Source: Gammaproteobacteria bacterium
GTDB lineage: Bacteria > Pseudomonadota > Gammaproteobacteria > Pseudomonadales > Azotimanducaceae
Length of the DNA stretch: 32,108 nt
NCBI GenBank assembly: GCA_030428905.1
Contig: JAUIED010000043.1
Coordinates: 1 to 32,108 of the forward strand
Direction: 5' to 3'
Below, piece after piece: positions 1-7,802 of the stretch. Every line of letters begins with the position of its first letter. The first letter of the stretch is position 1. The translations under genes were made by a program, and so were the position numbers. The notes under the pieces are model-generated. The model ran no database searches. It was not told the origin of the DNA and saw nothing but the letters and a program-made list of their open reading frames with translations.

Positions 1-1
1 G

Positions 2-1018
2 ATCACAGTGCCGGCCGATCCGGCTCCAACGGTTTCCCAGACGCAACCTGAATCACCGGCGCAGCCAGCGACCGATCCCCAAGCTGCTGCGAGCCCGGCA
101 ACTGTGCCTGCCGGGCGGGTAACGCCCCAGGCGCCCACCCCGTCGACGAATGCGTCTGTGCCGACAAGCACCCCAACTGTTTCACCTTCGCCAACTACTA
201 CGCCTGCGACGGCACCGGCAACCGCGCCGACCAGCACGCCGGCGCCGAGCCAGCCCGTCGCACAGGCCGCACCGAGCAAACCCGAACCTGTTCGATTGAC
301 TATGCGAGCGGAGCCTGCGCAGGTTGCTCGAGGCGAATCGGCGACGATTGTCTGGCAAGCGCAGAATGCCAGTAACTGCACGGCTTCGGGCGGCTGGTCG
401 GGTAATCGTGCGGTCGGTGGATCTGCCGCCACCGGCGCGCTCACTTCGGCCACCGAGTACCGCTTGAGCTGTTCCAGCGTCGGAGGCAGTGGGGCCCTGG
501 CGCAGGTAACGGTGGATGTGCGCCAGAGCCAGCCCATTCGCCTCAGTTTTACCGCCAAACCGCAGCGGGTGAGCCCGGGTGGCTCATCAGAACTGCAGTG
601 GCGTGCGCAAAATGCGGATACCTGTGTCGCCGAGGGTGGCTGGCGCGGTGCACGTGATCGGGCAGGCCGTTTCGAGACCGGGCGGCTGAATCGCACAGTG
701 AGTTACACCATTCGGTGCAGCAATGCCGACTATGAGGAAGTTGCCATCCTCCAGGTTCGGGTAAACCGGTTCGCGTTGGAGTGGCGTCCTCCCACCCGCA
801 ACGTCGATGGCTCGCTTGCACAGGACATCGATGGGTATCGTGTTTACTGGGGTAAGAAGCCCGGCAGATATACGGGTTCCGTGACCATCTCTTCGCCACA
901 CGTGACGCGTTGGGAGCCGGACCTCAGCCCCGGCACCTACTTTTTTGCCGTATCGGCGTTCGACCGTGCAGGTAACGAAAGTGAGAAGTCGCCACCGTTG
1001 AGAAAGGTCATCGACTGA
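2..1018 (+). CDS. Modular exported protein with two Cys-pair beta modules and a C-terminal FN3-like domain (5' partial)
   Basis: The reading frame is open at the left edge. A GTG at 8 exists, but the frame continues upstream through ATC-ACA, so the true N-terminus (and any signal peptide) is probably outside the window. Counting from that GTG, residues 1-95 are a Pro/Thr/Ala/Ser-rich low-complexity linker. Two related modules of about 77 residues follow at 96-173 and 177-253. Each has the pattern V-x-x-G...W...N-A-x-x-C...G-G-W-x-G...Y-x-(L/I)-x-C, with Cys pairs 124/155 and 206/237 that could form disulphides outside the cytoplasm. Residues 254-336 resemble a fibronectin type III domain (W-R-P-P, D-G-Y-R-V-Y-W, P-G-T-Y-F-F-A-V). 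The next gene downstream carries the same two module types, so the pair looks like a tandem duplication. The likely role is as a surface or periplasmic binding or structural protein; no catalytic motif is visible. Confidence 0.7.
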   Translation: MTVPADPAPTVSQTQPESPAQPATDPQAAASPATVPAGRVTPQAPTPSTNASVPTSTPTVSPSPTTTPATAPATAPTSTPAPSQPVAQAAPSKPEPVRLTMRAEPAQVARGESATIVWQAQNASNCTASGGWSGNRAVGGSAATGALTSATEYRLSCSSVGGSGALAQVTVDVRQSQPIRLSFTAKPQRVSPGGSSELQWRAQNADTCVAEGGWRGARDRAGRFETGRLNRTVSYTIRCSNADYEEVAILQVRVNRFALEWRPPTRNVDGSLAQDIDGYRVYWGKKPGRYTGSVTISSPHVTRWEPDLSPGTYFFAVSAFDRAGNESEKSPPLRKVID

Positions 1019-1027
1019 CCGCACTTT

Positions 1028-1050
1028 CCGGCAGCCTCCCCGGCTGCCGG
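1028..1050 (+). terminator. Hairpin after the first modular protein, possible weak terminator
   Basis: A perfect 9-bp stem, CCGGCAGCC (1028-1036) with GGCTGCCGG (1042-1050), surrounds a 5-nt loop and starts 10 bases after the stop codon. No T-tract follows it, so it is either a weak or factor-assisted terminator or an mRNA 3'-end stabiliser. Confidence 0.4.
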
Positions 1051-1163
1051 GTTGCGATCTTGAGCCGCCCATTGTGGGCGCGTTCGCACTTTGCCCCCTG
1101 AGGCCACCGAGGCCGCCAATCCTGAGCCGACAAACGTGGTGCAGATCACAGGCACTCGGCGTG

Positions 1164-1192
1164 TTTACGAAAACAATACAAGTCCTTACATA
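1164..1192 (+). promoter_or_regulatory. Putative sigma70-type promoter for the FN3 lipoprotein gene
   Basis: TTTACG at 1164-1169 is separated by 17 bases from TACATA at 1187-1192, close to the -35/-10 consensus. Transcription would start near 1199. This is at the foot of a six-pair hairpin with a TTCG loop (GACACC 1196-1201, GGTGTC 1206-1211), leaving a 5' leader of about 45 nt before the ATG at 1243. The local AT-richness stands out from the GC-rich surroundings. This is a reading by eye only. Confidence 0.4.
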
Positions 1193-1242
1193 AACGACAC
1201 CTTCGGGTGTCAGCCGCCGAGTGCGGCGTGGAGAACGCAGAG

Positions 1243-3285
1243 ATGAGTTGTACTGTGCTTTCTACGCGGCTGGCGAGGGCCTGCTTGTGCCCTGCGCTTG
1301 CCCTGGTATTGACCGCCTGTGGAGGCGGCGGAGGTGGGTCTACCCCTCCAGCACCCCAATCACCCCAGACCTTTACGGTGCAGGGTAGCATTGTCGACGG
1401 TCCCGTCGTGGAGGCTACCGTGCGCGTGCTCGATGCTTCGGGCACGGAGGTGGCCAGCGCCATTGCCGACCGGAATGCCCAGTATTCCGTGCAGGTTCCG
1501 GGCGACGCCGCCCTGCCGCTCACGGTGCAGGCAACCGGCGGCACAGATCTGGTGACGGGCCGTGCAGCCGACTTTACGTTGACTGCACCGGTCACCGGGG
1601 CGGTATCGCAGACCCTGAACGTCTCGCCGTTGAGTTCCCTGGCTGTGGGAAGCGCCGCGTGTGGCACTGCGATGACCACCGAATCGGTCCCGCAGGCGAT
1701 GGAGCGGGTACTCGACAAGATGTCCATGGGGCTCGACCGGAGCGCTTTGGCTAACCCCATCTCTGATGCGCTTGATGCTGACAATGTGGCGACGTTCGTG
1801 CTGTCGAACGAGATGCTCGGCGAGGCCGTGCGTCGCACGACCGTTGCGCTTGCGGCAACTGGGGCGGAAATCGATGAGGATGATGTCATCAGGCTCATTG
1901 CCTGCGATTTGCAGGACGGTGTGCTCGACGGGTCGGGCGGCAGTGCGGATCCGCGCACTACTGCAACCTTTCGTGCGGCAGAGATCGGCGTCGCCCTCGA
2001 AGCCCTGGCTGGACGCTTGGAGGTGGATGGCCAGGATGCAACGTCGCTCATGGACCAGTCCATAGTCAGCGTCATGAGCGAGGCAACCAATGTCAGCGTG
2101 CGCTCGGCAGGTAATGCGCAGGCGCTTGCTGATCAGGCCACCCAAGCCGTGACTGCACTGCAGGCCGGTGTGGCGGACGACACGCTGGATGCGGTAGTGA
2201 GCGTGCTTGCTGACGAAGATGCCGAGAGTTTGCCCAGGCGGGTGGACAGCTTTCTGACAGCCGCCAGGCAGAATGACGTGTCGACGATACAGGCCTCGGT
2301 AGCGCTGGCCGATGCCAGCGCCATCAATGCCTTGGCTTCGCGCATGCGCAACCAGGCAGACGCGCCGCGCCCCTTTGCATCGCTCAACGCGTCTGCAGAG
2401 ACGGTCAGCCGTGGGGGTAGTGTCACGTTGTCCTGGTCCAGCGCCAATGCAGAACGCTGTCGCGCCTCGGGCGGCTGGCAAGGTCGGCTTGGTGCCGAAG
2501 GTACGCAGCGCGTTCAATCCCTCCAGCAGTCGGCGCGATTTCAGTTGACGTGCACAGGTGCGGGCGGCGTTGCCTATTCCAGTGTCATTGTGAACGTGGA
2601 AGGTCAGCCGCCGGTGAGTCGACCGACCCCGGAACAGCCAGCACCGCAGCCGCCTGCGGGTGGAACCCCGCCGAGCAACCCGCCGGCGAACCCGACCACT
2701 CCGGAGGCGCCTTCCGCACCGGCACCAGCACCGGCGCCTCCTCCGCCGGCGCCAGAGCCGCCTGCGTCTGCGCCGCCGACTTCCGCGTTGCCGCCCATTG
2801 CCAGTATCAGCGCCAGTGCCCGCAGCATAGGCCGTGGCGAAAACGTCACGCTGCGCTGGAACAGCAGCAATGCGCAATCCTGTGAAGCAAGCGGTGGCTG
2901 GAGCGGTTCGCTTAGCACGCGTGGCTCTCGCACCATCGGCCCGTTGTCGCAGACACGCACCTACCGCATCACCTGCCGAGGGGAAGGCGGTAGTGCCATC
3001 GGCATGGTAACGGTCACCGTACAATCTCAAGCTGGCTTTAACTTGAGATGGGCGCCACCTGAAGAAAACGAAGATGGCTCGCTGGTCACCGAGCTCGACG
3101 GCTACCGCATTTACTACGGGGATAGCCGCGGCAGGTACCCGGACATGGAGGAGATCAATGATCCTAGAGTGACCTCTCATACCGTGCCGGTCACACCTGG
3201 AACCTACTATGTCGTCATGACGGCTTTGGATGGCAACGGTGAGGAGAGCGGTTACTCGAACGAGATCGTTGCCGTAGTCGACTGA
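1243..3285 (+). CDS. Modular FN3-domain lipoprotein, paralogue of the preceding gene
   Basis: The chosen ATG (1243) has GGAG about 9 bases upstream; an in-frame GTG at 1207 would only add residues ahead of the signal peptide. The 680-residue product begins with a basic/hydrophobic signal peptide ending in the lipobox L-T-A-C. Cys26 is the predicted lipidation site and is followed by a poly-Gly stretch. About residues 40-370 form an N-terminal region that begins like a carboxypeptidase-regulatory-like beta domain and then becomes Ala/Val/Asp-rich and helical-looking. Cys-pair modules lie at about 378-455 and 522-598, separated by a Pro/Ala-rich linker (about 456-521). A fibronectin-III-like domain fills about 599-680. 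The module order (beta module, beta module, FN3) matches the upstream gene. It is probably anchored in the outer membrane and exposed to periplasm or surface. Its substrate is unknown and no enzymatic motif was recognised. Confidence 0.8.
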   Translation: MSCTVLSTRLARACLCPALALVLTACGGGGGGSTPPAPQSPQTFTVQGSIVDGPVVEATVRVLDASGTEVASAIADRNAQYSVQVPGDAALPLTVQATGGTDLVTGRAADFTLTAPVTGAVSQTLNVSPLSSLAVGSAACGTAMTTESVPQAMERVLDKMSMGLDRSALANPISDALDADNVATFVLSNEMLGEAVRRTTVALAATGAEIDEDDVIRLIACDLQDGVLDGSGGSADPRTTATFRAAEIGVALEALAGRLEVDGQDATSLMDQSIVSVMSEATNVSVRSAGNAQALADQATQAVTALQAGVADDTLDAVVSVLADEDAESLPRRVDSFLTAARQNDVSTIQASVALADASAINALASRMRNQADAPRPFASLNASAETVSRGGSVTLSWSSANAERCRASGGWQGRLGAEGTQRVQSLQQSARFQLTCTGAGGVAYSSVIVNVEGQPPVSRPTPEQPAPQPPAGGTPPSNPPANPTTPEAPSAPAPAPAPPPPAPEPPASAPPTSALPPIASISASARSIGRGENVTLRWNSSNAQSCEASGGWSGSLSTRGSRTIGPLSQTRTYRITCRGEGGSAIGMVTVTVQSQAGFNLRWAPPEENEDGSLVTELDGYRIYYGDSRGRYPDMEEINDPRVTSHTVPVTPGTYYVVMTALDGNGEESGYSNEIVAVVD

Positions 3286-3310
3286 TTCCTGGTTTTGCAG
3301 GGGAGAGGAC

Positions 3311-3344
3311 GGCCGGTGCTGCGTTGCGGCACCGGCCTTTTCTT
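3311..3344 (+). terminator. Rho-independent terminator after the FN3 lipoprotein
   Basis: The perfect 9-bp stem GGCCGGTGC (3311-3319) / GCACCGGCC (3329-3337) has a 9-nt loop and is followed at once by TTTTCTTT. It lies between the convergent lipoprotein gene and argS. The T-tract orientation serves the plus-strand transcript. Confidence 0.85.
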
Positions 3345-3353
3345 TATCGGCCT

Positions 3354-5057
3354 CTACATGCGCTCGGGCGCGTCGATGCCGAGCAGGTTGAGTCCGAAGG
3401 TGAGTGTGTGCAGCGTTTGCATGCAGTAGGAGAGCCTGCGCATTCTGACGACGTCGTCCGCCTGAAGGATGGGGCACTGCTCGTAAAACTGGCTGAACCG
3501 GGTAGCCAGCTCGTAGAGATAGGTGCACAGGTAGTGCGGAAAACCATCCTCCGCGGTCTGCTCCACCACTTCCTGAAACCGGCACATCATCACGAGTAGT
3601 TGCCGCTCCGATTCTTCCACCGGCAGCAGTTGCTGTGCTGAAACCGCCTCTGGCAGGCCGCCGGCCCGGCGGAAGATGCTGCGTATCCGCGCGCACGCAT
3701 ACTGCAGGTAGGGCGCAGTATTGCCATCGAACGACAGCATCTGTTCCCAATCGAACGCGTAATCGCTGGTGCGGTTTTTCGACAGATCGGCATATTTCAC
3801 CGCGCCGATGCCTACCGCTGCGGCGATCTCGGTGCGGGTGGCTGCATCCAGGTCGGGATTCTTCTCGGCAACGATAGCCTCGGCGCGACTCTTTGCTTCA
3901 TCGAGCAGCTCGGCGAGCTTCACCACGCCGCCCGCACGGGTTTTGAATGGTTTGCCGTCCTTGCCGAGCATGGCGCCAAAGGCCAGGTGCTCGAGCCGTG
4001 TGCGCTCACTGGCGAATCCTGCAGCCCGCGCCACGGCAAAGACCTGACGGAAGTGCAGCGACTGGCGCACGTCCACGAGGTACAACACGCGCTCAGCGTG
4101 CAGGGACTGTGCGCGGTGGCGGATGGCGGCAAGGTCGGTTGTGGCGTACAGATATCCACCGTCGGATTTCTGCACGATCACCGGCAACGGTGAGCCATCC
4201 TTGCCTTGAAACGCTTCGAGGAAGACGCACTGCGCGCCGTCAGACTCGGTGAGCAGGCCGGCTTCCCCGAGCTGTGCAACGATTGGGGCCAAGGCGTCGT
4301 TGTAGGCGCTCTCGGCCATGACGTCACTGGGTCCCAGCGTTACCCCCAGGGTGTCGTACACACTCTGGCAGTGGGCCATGGATACGTCGATGAAATGTTG
4401 CCAGGCTTCCCGAGCCCATGCTTCACCGCTCTGGAGTGCCACGACTGTGGCACGCGCGGTATCGGCGAAGGCGGCGTCTTCGTCGAATCGGACTTTGGCC
4501 TTACGGTAGAACGACTCAAGATCAGCCAGCTCTGCCGAGTTGGCGCCGCTCTCGCGCATGTAGGCCAGCAGCATGCCGAACTGCGTACCCCAATCGCCGA
4601 CATGGTTCTGCCGCACCACCTCATGACCCAGGGCTTCGAGTGTGCGGGCGATGGCGTCGCCGATGATGGTGCTGCGCAGGTGGCCAACGTGCATCTCCTT
4701 GGCCAGGTTCGGCGCGGAGTAATCCACCACCACTTTTTCCGGGGTGTTGCTGGGTTGAATCGACACAGGCCGCGCCGCCTGGTCTGCCAGGAACTCCGCT
4801 CTCAGACGGATGTTGATGAATCCGGGCCCCGCGACTTCCGGCGGCGCTGCGATGTCGTCGAGATCCAGAAGTTCGATGACCTGGGCAGCGAGCTCTCGGG
4901 GCTTTGCACCGGCGCGCTTGGCTGCTGCCATGACCCCATTGGCCTGATAGTCGCCGAACTCAGGGCGGGCGGCAGCCTGAACGAGGCCATCTCCAGGAGC
5001 CCCCGCGCGTGCGAGTGCCTCGGCGACGCGCTGGTTGAGCAGCGCCTTGACGTTCAT
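3354..5057 (-). CDS. argS: Arginine--tRNA ligase
   Basis: The enzyme charges tRNA-Arg with arginine in the cytoplasm. It is a class I synthetase of 567 residues, close to the usual length of about 570-580. It has an N-terminal additional domain (roughly residues 1-95) that binds the tRNA D-loop. The class I HIGH signature appears as H-V-G-H at 123-126 within [11 protein letters not shown]. The KMSKS-equivalent loop is the degenerate [14 protein letters not shown] form normal for many ArgS proteins. A helical anticodon-binding domain with D-Y-A-F-D-W and Y-L-Q-Y-A forms the C-terminus, which ends P-E-R-M as in many ArgS. Its ATG overlaps the stop of the upstream cold-shock-domain gene by 4 bp (ATGA at 5057-5054), so the two are probably cotranscribed and translationally coupled. 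Confidence 0.97.
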   Translation of the reverse strand: MNVKALLNQRVAEALARAGAPGDGLVQAAARPEFGDYQANGVMAAAKRAGAKPRELAAQVIELLDLDDIAAPPEVAGPGFINIRLRAEFLADQAARPVSIQPSNTPEKVVVDYSAPNLAKEMHVGHLRSTIIGDAIARTLEALGHEVVRQNHVGDWGTQFGMLLAYMRESGANSAELADLESFYRKAKVRFDEDAAFADTARATVVALQSGEAWAREAWQHFIDVSMAHCQSVYDTLGVTLGPSDVMAESAYNDALAPIVAQLGEAGLLTESDGAQCVFLEAFQGKDGSPLPVIVQKSDGGYLYATTDLAAIRHRAQSLHAERVLYLVDVRQSLHFRQVFAVARAAGFASERTRLEHLAFGAMLGKDGKPFKTRAGGVVKLAELLDEAKSRAEAIVAEKNPDLDAATRTEIAAAVGIGAVKYADLSKNRTSDYAFDWEQMLSFDGNTAPYLQYACARIRSIFRRAGGLPEAVSAQQLLPVEESERQLLVMMCRFQEVVEQTAEDGFPHYLCTYLYELATRFSQFYEQCPILQADDVVRMRRLSYCMQTLHTLTFGLNLLGIDAPERM

Positions 5058-5539
5058 TCGACGGGTAGAACGTTCTCGGCTTGCAGACCTTTCTCGTGGT
5101 CGGCCACCGAGAAGCGTACCTTCTGGCCGTCTTTCAGGGTGGGTCGGTGGCGATCATTGCCTTGCCCCACCCGTTGAATGGAGCGCTGGTGCACGAAAAT
5201 CTCCTCACCCGAATCGCGAACGATGAAACCGAAACCTTTGCTGCGGTTGAACCACTTTACCGTGCCGGTTTCGAGATCGGCGTCGTCGACGCTGGCTGCA
5301 GGTCGCGGCGCGGCTTTGTGTTCTCTGTCCTGTTTTGCCGGCTTCTGACTGCGTCGCGGTTTGTCTGCTTTCGGCTTGCCCCCGGCGAGGCGAACGGCCA
5401 GCCAGCCGTTCAGGAAGATGGCGACGGTGGCGCTGATCATCAGGCCCAGGGCGTTGCCGGGCCACAACAAAGTGGTGAGCGTGGTGAGCGCGGCGGCGAG
5501 AAAAACGGCGCCGATGGCGGCGGCGGTGAAGCTGTTCAT
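5054..5539 (-). CDS. Membrane-anchored cold-shock-domain protein
   Basis: This 161-residue protein has two predicted N-terminal membrane helices (about 5-25 and 31-51). A Lys/Arg/Pro-rich linker (about 54-85) follows, then a C-terminal cold-shock domain (about 91-160). The domain keeps the nucleic-acid-binding motifs G-T-V-K-W-F-N (92-98), RNP1 K-G-F-G-F-I (101-106) and an RNP2-like I-F-V-H (114-117), so it should bind single-stranded RNA or DNA. Both helices are short and the linker is basic, so the domain is likely held on the cytoplasmic side of the inner membrane. It lies directly upstream of argS with a 4-bp overlap. No clear Shine-Dalgarno sequence precedes the ATG. The role is unknown; local RNA chaperoning at the membrane is only a guess. 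Confidence 0.85.
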   Translation of the reverse strand: MNSFTAAAIGAVFLAAALTTLTTLLWPGNALGLMISATVAIFLNGWLAVRLAGGKPKADKPRRSQKPAKQDREHKAAPRPAASVDDADLETGTVKWFNRSKGFGFIVRDSGEEIFVHQRSIQRVGQGNDRHRPTLKDGQKVRFSVADHEKGLQAENVLPVE

Positions 5540-5610
5540 AGGTTGCAGTCTGGTCCGAGCAAACGCGCAATGATAGCGGCAGAGGCCGGGCGCGGCTACG
5601 GCGGGCTTGG

Positions 5611-5759
5611 TTAGCAGGCTGCTGAAAAAGCAGCCTGGTATCCCGGCCAGGGACGGACGGGCCGCGAATCAAGCACGTAAGTGCTTGATTCGGCGTGAGC
5701 GGGCGACAGCCCGCGGTCGCTGTAAAAGTACAGGAAGTACTTTTACAGCACCCTGTTAG
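5611..5759. mobile_element. MITE-like non-coding element with imperfect terminal inverted repeats and internal hairpins
   Basis: The left end T-A-G-C-A-G-G-C-T-G-C-T-G-A-A-A-A-A-G (from 5612) and the complement of the right end, TAACAGGGTGCTGTAAAAG (reading back from 5758), match at most positions and form imperfect terminal inverted repeats. Inside are four perfect stem-loops: 9 bp at 5615-5623/5629-5637, 12 bp at 5665-5676/5681-5692, 6 bp at 5699-5704/5709-5714 and 13 bp at 5719-5731/5737-5749. No ORF fits inside. The short length, terminal repeats and intergenic position suggest a non-autonomous mobile element or REP-like repeat. The transposase family cannot be told, and no clear target-site duplication was found. 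Confidence 0.6.
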
Positions 5760-6319
5760 GGCAGGCGTTGGGCCTTGTGCACGATGATCGGTGTGGTGGG
5801 GTACCCGGCCAGCCCTTCGTGCATGCCCACGTCGGCAAGCTCGATATCCACGACGGTGTCCCAGCCGGCGATCACCATGCCGAATACGGTGTAGCCCGGT
5901 GCCTCCGCCGTGGCGTCCAGATGGTTGTTGTCTTTGACGTTGATGTAGAACTGCGCATCCGCGGAATTCGGGTGCGCGAGCCTTGCCATGGCAACGCTGC
6001 CTTTGCGGTTGGACAACCCATTGTTGGATTCATTGGCCACCGTGCCAGGCGGCTCGCGGTAGCTGCCGTCGGCGGTGTAGCCGCCGGTCTGCACCACGAA
6101 GTTGGCGAGTACGCGGTGGAAGATCAGGCCGTCGTAGAAACCGTCGTCTACCAGGGCGAGCACATGCGCGGTGGTGAGCGGCGCTTTTTTGTCGTCGAGC
6201 TCAATGTCGATGTCGCCGAGGCTGGTGCTGAGCCGTACTTTGGGGCCAGCCCAGGCGAAGCTGGTAAGGAACAAAGCGCCGCACACGGCGGCGCTGAGCA
6301 GAAGGTTTTTGCGTGCCAT
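5756..6319 (-). CDS. Exported peptidyl-prolyl cis-trans isomerase (cyclophilin family)
   Basis: The enzyme catalyses cis-trans isomerisation of X-Pro bonds, here probably in the periplasm. The chosen ATG at 6319 begins a clean signal peptide, M-A-R-K followed by a hydrophobic core and the A-W-A/G-P cleavage site near residue 24. An upstream in-frame GTG at 6346 would add nine polar residues. The mature region has the cyclophilin signature: F-H-R-V with catalytic Arg69, Gln77 in V-V-Q-T-G-G, the A-N-E-S-N-N-G-L-S-N block and S-A-D-A-Q-F-Y-I-N-V. At 187 residues it matches the PpiA-type size. Its TAA stop (5756-5758) lies in the end of the inverted-repeat element, so the last codons abut that insertion. 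gdhA lies 42 bp upstream on the same strand. Confidence 0.92.
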   Translation of the reverse strand: MARKNLLLSAAVCGALFLTSFAWAGPKVRLSTSLGDIDIELDDKKAPLTTAHVLALVDDGFYDGLIFHRVLANFVVQTGGYTADGSYREPPGTVANESNNGLSNRKGSVAMARLAHPNSADAQFYINVKDNNHLDATAEAPGYTVFGMVIAGWDTVVDIELADVGMHEGLAGYPTTPIIVHKAQRLP

Positions 6320-6361
6320 GCGCCGATCATAGATCAGCGCGTACACGCAAAGAAGCGATTC

Positions 6362-7750
6362 CTACACGAGACCTTGAGCCACCATCGCATCGGCGACCTT
6401 GACGAAGCCTGCGACGTTGGCGCCCTTGAGGTAGTTCACCGACTTTGCCTTCGGTTCCCCGTAGGTCACGCAGTGTTCGTGGATATCCGCCATGATGGCG
6501 CGCAGCTTCTGGTCCACCTCGTCGCGGGTCCAGTTGTAGCGCAGGCTGTTCTGGCTCATCTCGAGCCCCGAAACAGCCACGCCACCGGCATTTGCTGCTT
6601 TGGACGGCGCCAGGCGGATACCGCCTTGCACCATGATGTGGGTCGCGTCCGGGGTGGATGGCATGTTGGCTCCCTCCGACACGGCCAGAACGCCGTTGCG
6701 CACCAGTTGCTTGGCGTCTTTGGCTTCGATCTCGTTCTGCGTGGCGCAGGGGAACGCCAGGTCACACATCACCCCCCACGGACGCTTACCTTCGTGAAAC
6801 TCGGCGCCGAACGCCTTTGCATACTCACTGATGCGGCCGCGGCGCACGTTCTTAAGGTCCATCGCCCAGGCGAGCTTCTCGGCGTCGATGCCGTGCGGAT
6901 CGTAGATGAAGCCGGAGGAGTCCGACAACGTCACCACCTTGCCGCCGAGCTCGTTGAGCTTCTCCACACAGTAGGTGGCTACGTTGCCGGAGCCGGATAC
7001 CACGCAAGTTTTGCCCGCGATCTCCTGGCCCATGTGCTCGAGCATGTTCTGCATCATGTACACCACGCCGTAGCCGGTGGCTTCCGGTCGGATGAGCGAA
7101 CCGCCGAACGCCATGCCCTTGCCGGTCAGTACGCCCTCGAAGCGGTTGGTGAGCTTTTTGTACTGGCCGTACATGTAGCCCACTTCTCGCCCACCCACAC
7201 CGATGTCGCCGGCCGGCACATCGGTGTCGGGGCCGATGTGGCGAAACAGCTCCGACATGAACGCCTGGCAGAAACGCATGATCTCCGACTCGGAGCGGCC
7301 TTTAGGGTCGAAGTTGGCGCCACCTTTGCCGCCGCCCATGGGCAGGCTGGTGAGGCTGTTCTTGAAGGTCTGCTCAAAGGCGAGAAACTTCAGGATGCTG
7401 GCGTTCACGGACGGGTGGAAGCGAATGCCGCCCTTGTACGGGCCGATGGCGTTGTTGTTCTGCACCCGGTAGCCGCGGTTGATGTGCGTCACACCCTGAT
7501 CATCCTGCCAGGTGACGCGAAAGCTGATCAGCCGGTCCGGCTCAGCCAGACGCTCCAGTACCTTCAGGGACTGGTACTCGGGGCGGGTGAGTGCAAAAGG
7601 CACCACGTGTTCGGCCACTTCCTGTACTGCCTGTATAAACTCCGGCTCACCCGGGTTACGCTCGGACACGTAGTTCAGATAGTTGTCGATGGCGGCCTGT
7701 GGGTTTTTGCGGCTGGCGCGTTTCGGGGCCAGACGGGGTTGTGCGGACAT
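6362..7750 (-). CDS. gdhA: NADP-type glutamate dehydrogenase
   Basis: The enzyme interconverts 2-oxoglutarate plus ammonia and glutamate, and is used for ammonium assimilation at high ammonium. At 462 residues it fits the hexameric short class (about 450). Substrate-binding and catalytic motifs are intact: G-P-Y-K-G-G-I-R-F with Lys106, M-G-G-G-K-G-G with Lys142, and P-A-G-D-I-G-V-G-G-R-E with Asp182. The Rossmann fold G-S-G-N-V-A-T is present. The E. coli-like sequence (N-P-G-E-P-E-F near the N-terminus, Q-N-N-N-A-I-G-P-Y-K) points to the NADP-dependent anabolic type; cofactor preference is inferred, not shown. AAGGA lies 8 bases upstream of the ATG. It is followed 42 bp downstream by the cyclophilin gene and preceded by pdxJ with a 52-bp gap. 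Confidence 0.96.
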   Translation of the reverse strand: MSAQPRLAPKRASRKNPQAAIDNYLNYVSERNPGEPEFIQAVQEVAEHVVPFALTRPEYQSLKVLERLAEPDRLISFRVTWQDDQGVTHINRGYRVQNNNAIGPYKGGIRFHPSVNASILKFLAFEQTFKNSLTSLPMGGGKGGANFDPKGRSESEIMRFCQAFMSELFRHIGPDTDVPAGDIGVGGREVGYMYGQYKKLTNRFEGVLTGKGMAFGGSLIRPEATGYGVVYMMQNMLEHMGQEIAGKTCVVSGSGNVATYCVEKLNELGGKVVTLSDSSGFIYDPHGIDAEKLAWAMDLKNVRRGRISEYAKAFGAEFHEGKRPWGVMCDLAFPCATQNEIEAKDAKQLVRNGVLAVSEGANMPSTPDATHIMVQGGIRLAPSKAANAGGVAVSGLEMSQNSLRYNWTRDEVDQKLRAIMADIHEHCVTYGEPKAKSVNYLKGANVAGFVKVADAMVAQGLV

Positions 7751-7802
7751 CGGATCGATCCTTTTCGTGTGAATCGATCAAGTCTAGGAAGGGGTTTGTC
7801 CG

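Noticed and set aside
2600-2800. Phase-variable simple repeat in the lipoprotein gene
   Set aside because: The Pro/Ala linker repeats are irregular and mostly in triplets, so they do not look like a slippage tract that shifts frame.
1360-3750. A 796-codon minus-strand ORF across the lipoprotein gene
   Set aside because: It is Arg/His-rich, has no recognisable domain, crosses the terminator and runs into the argS region; the plus-strand gene has a signal peptide and clear domains. High GC makes long antisense frames common.
4206-5177. Plus-strand ORF opposite argS
   Set aside because: It covers conserved argS sequence including the HVGH region, with no domain of its own.
5611-5759. CRISPR array or tRNA-like gene
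   Set aside because: The repeats are inverted, not direct and regularly spaced, and no cloverleaf fits; a terminal-repeat element explains it better.
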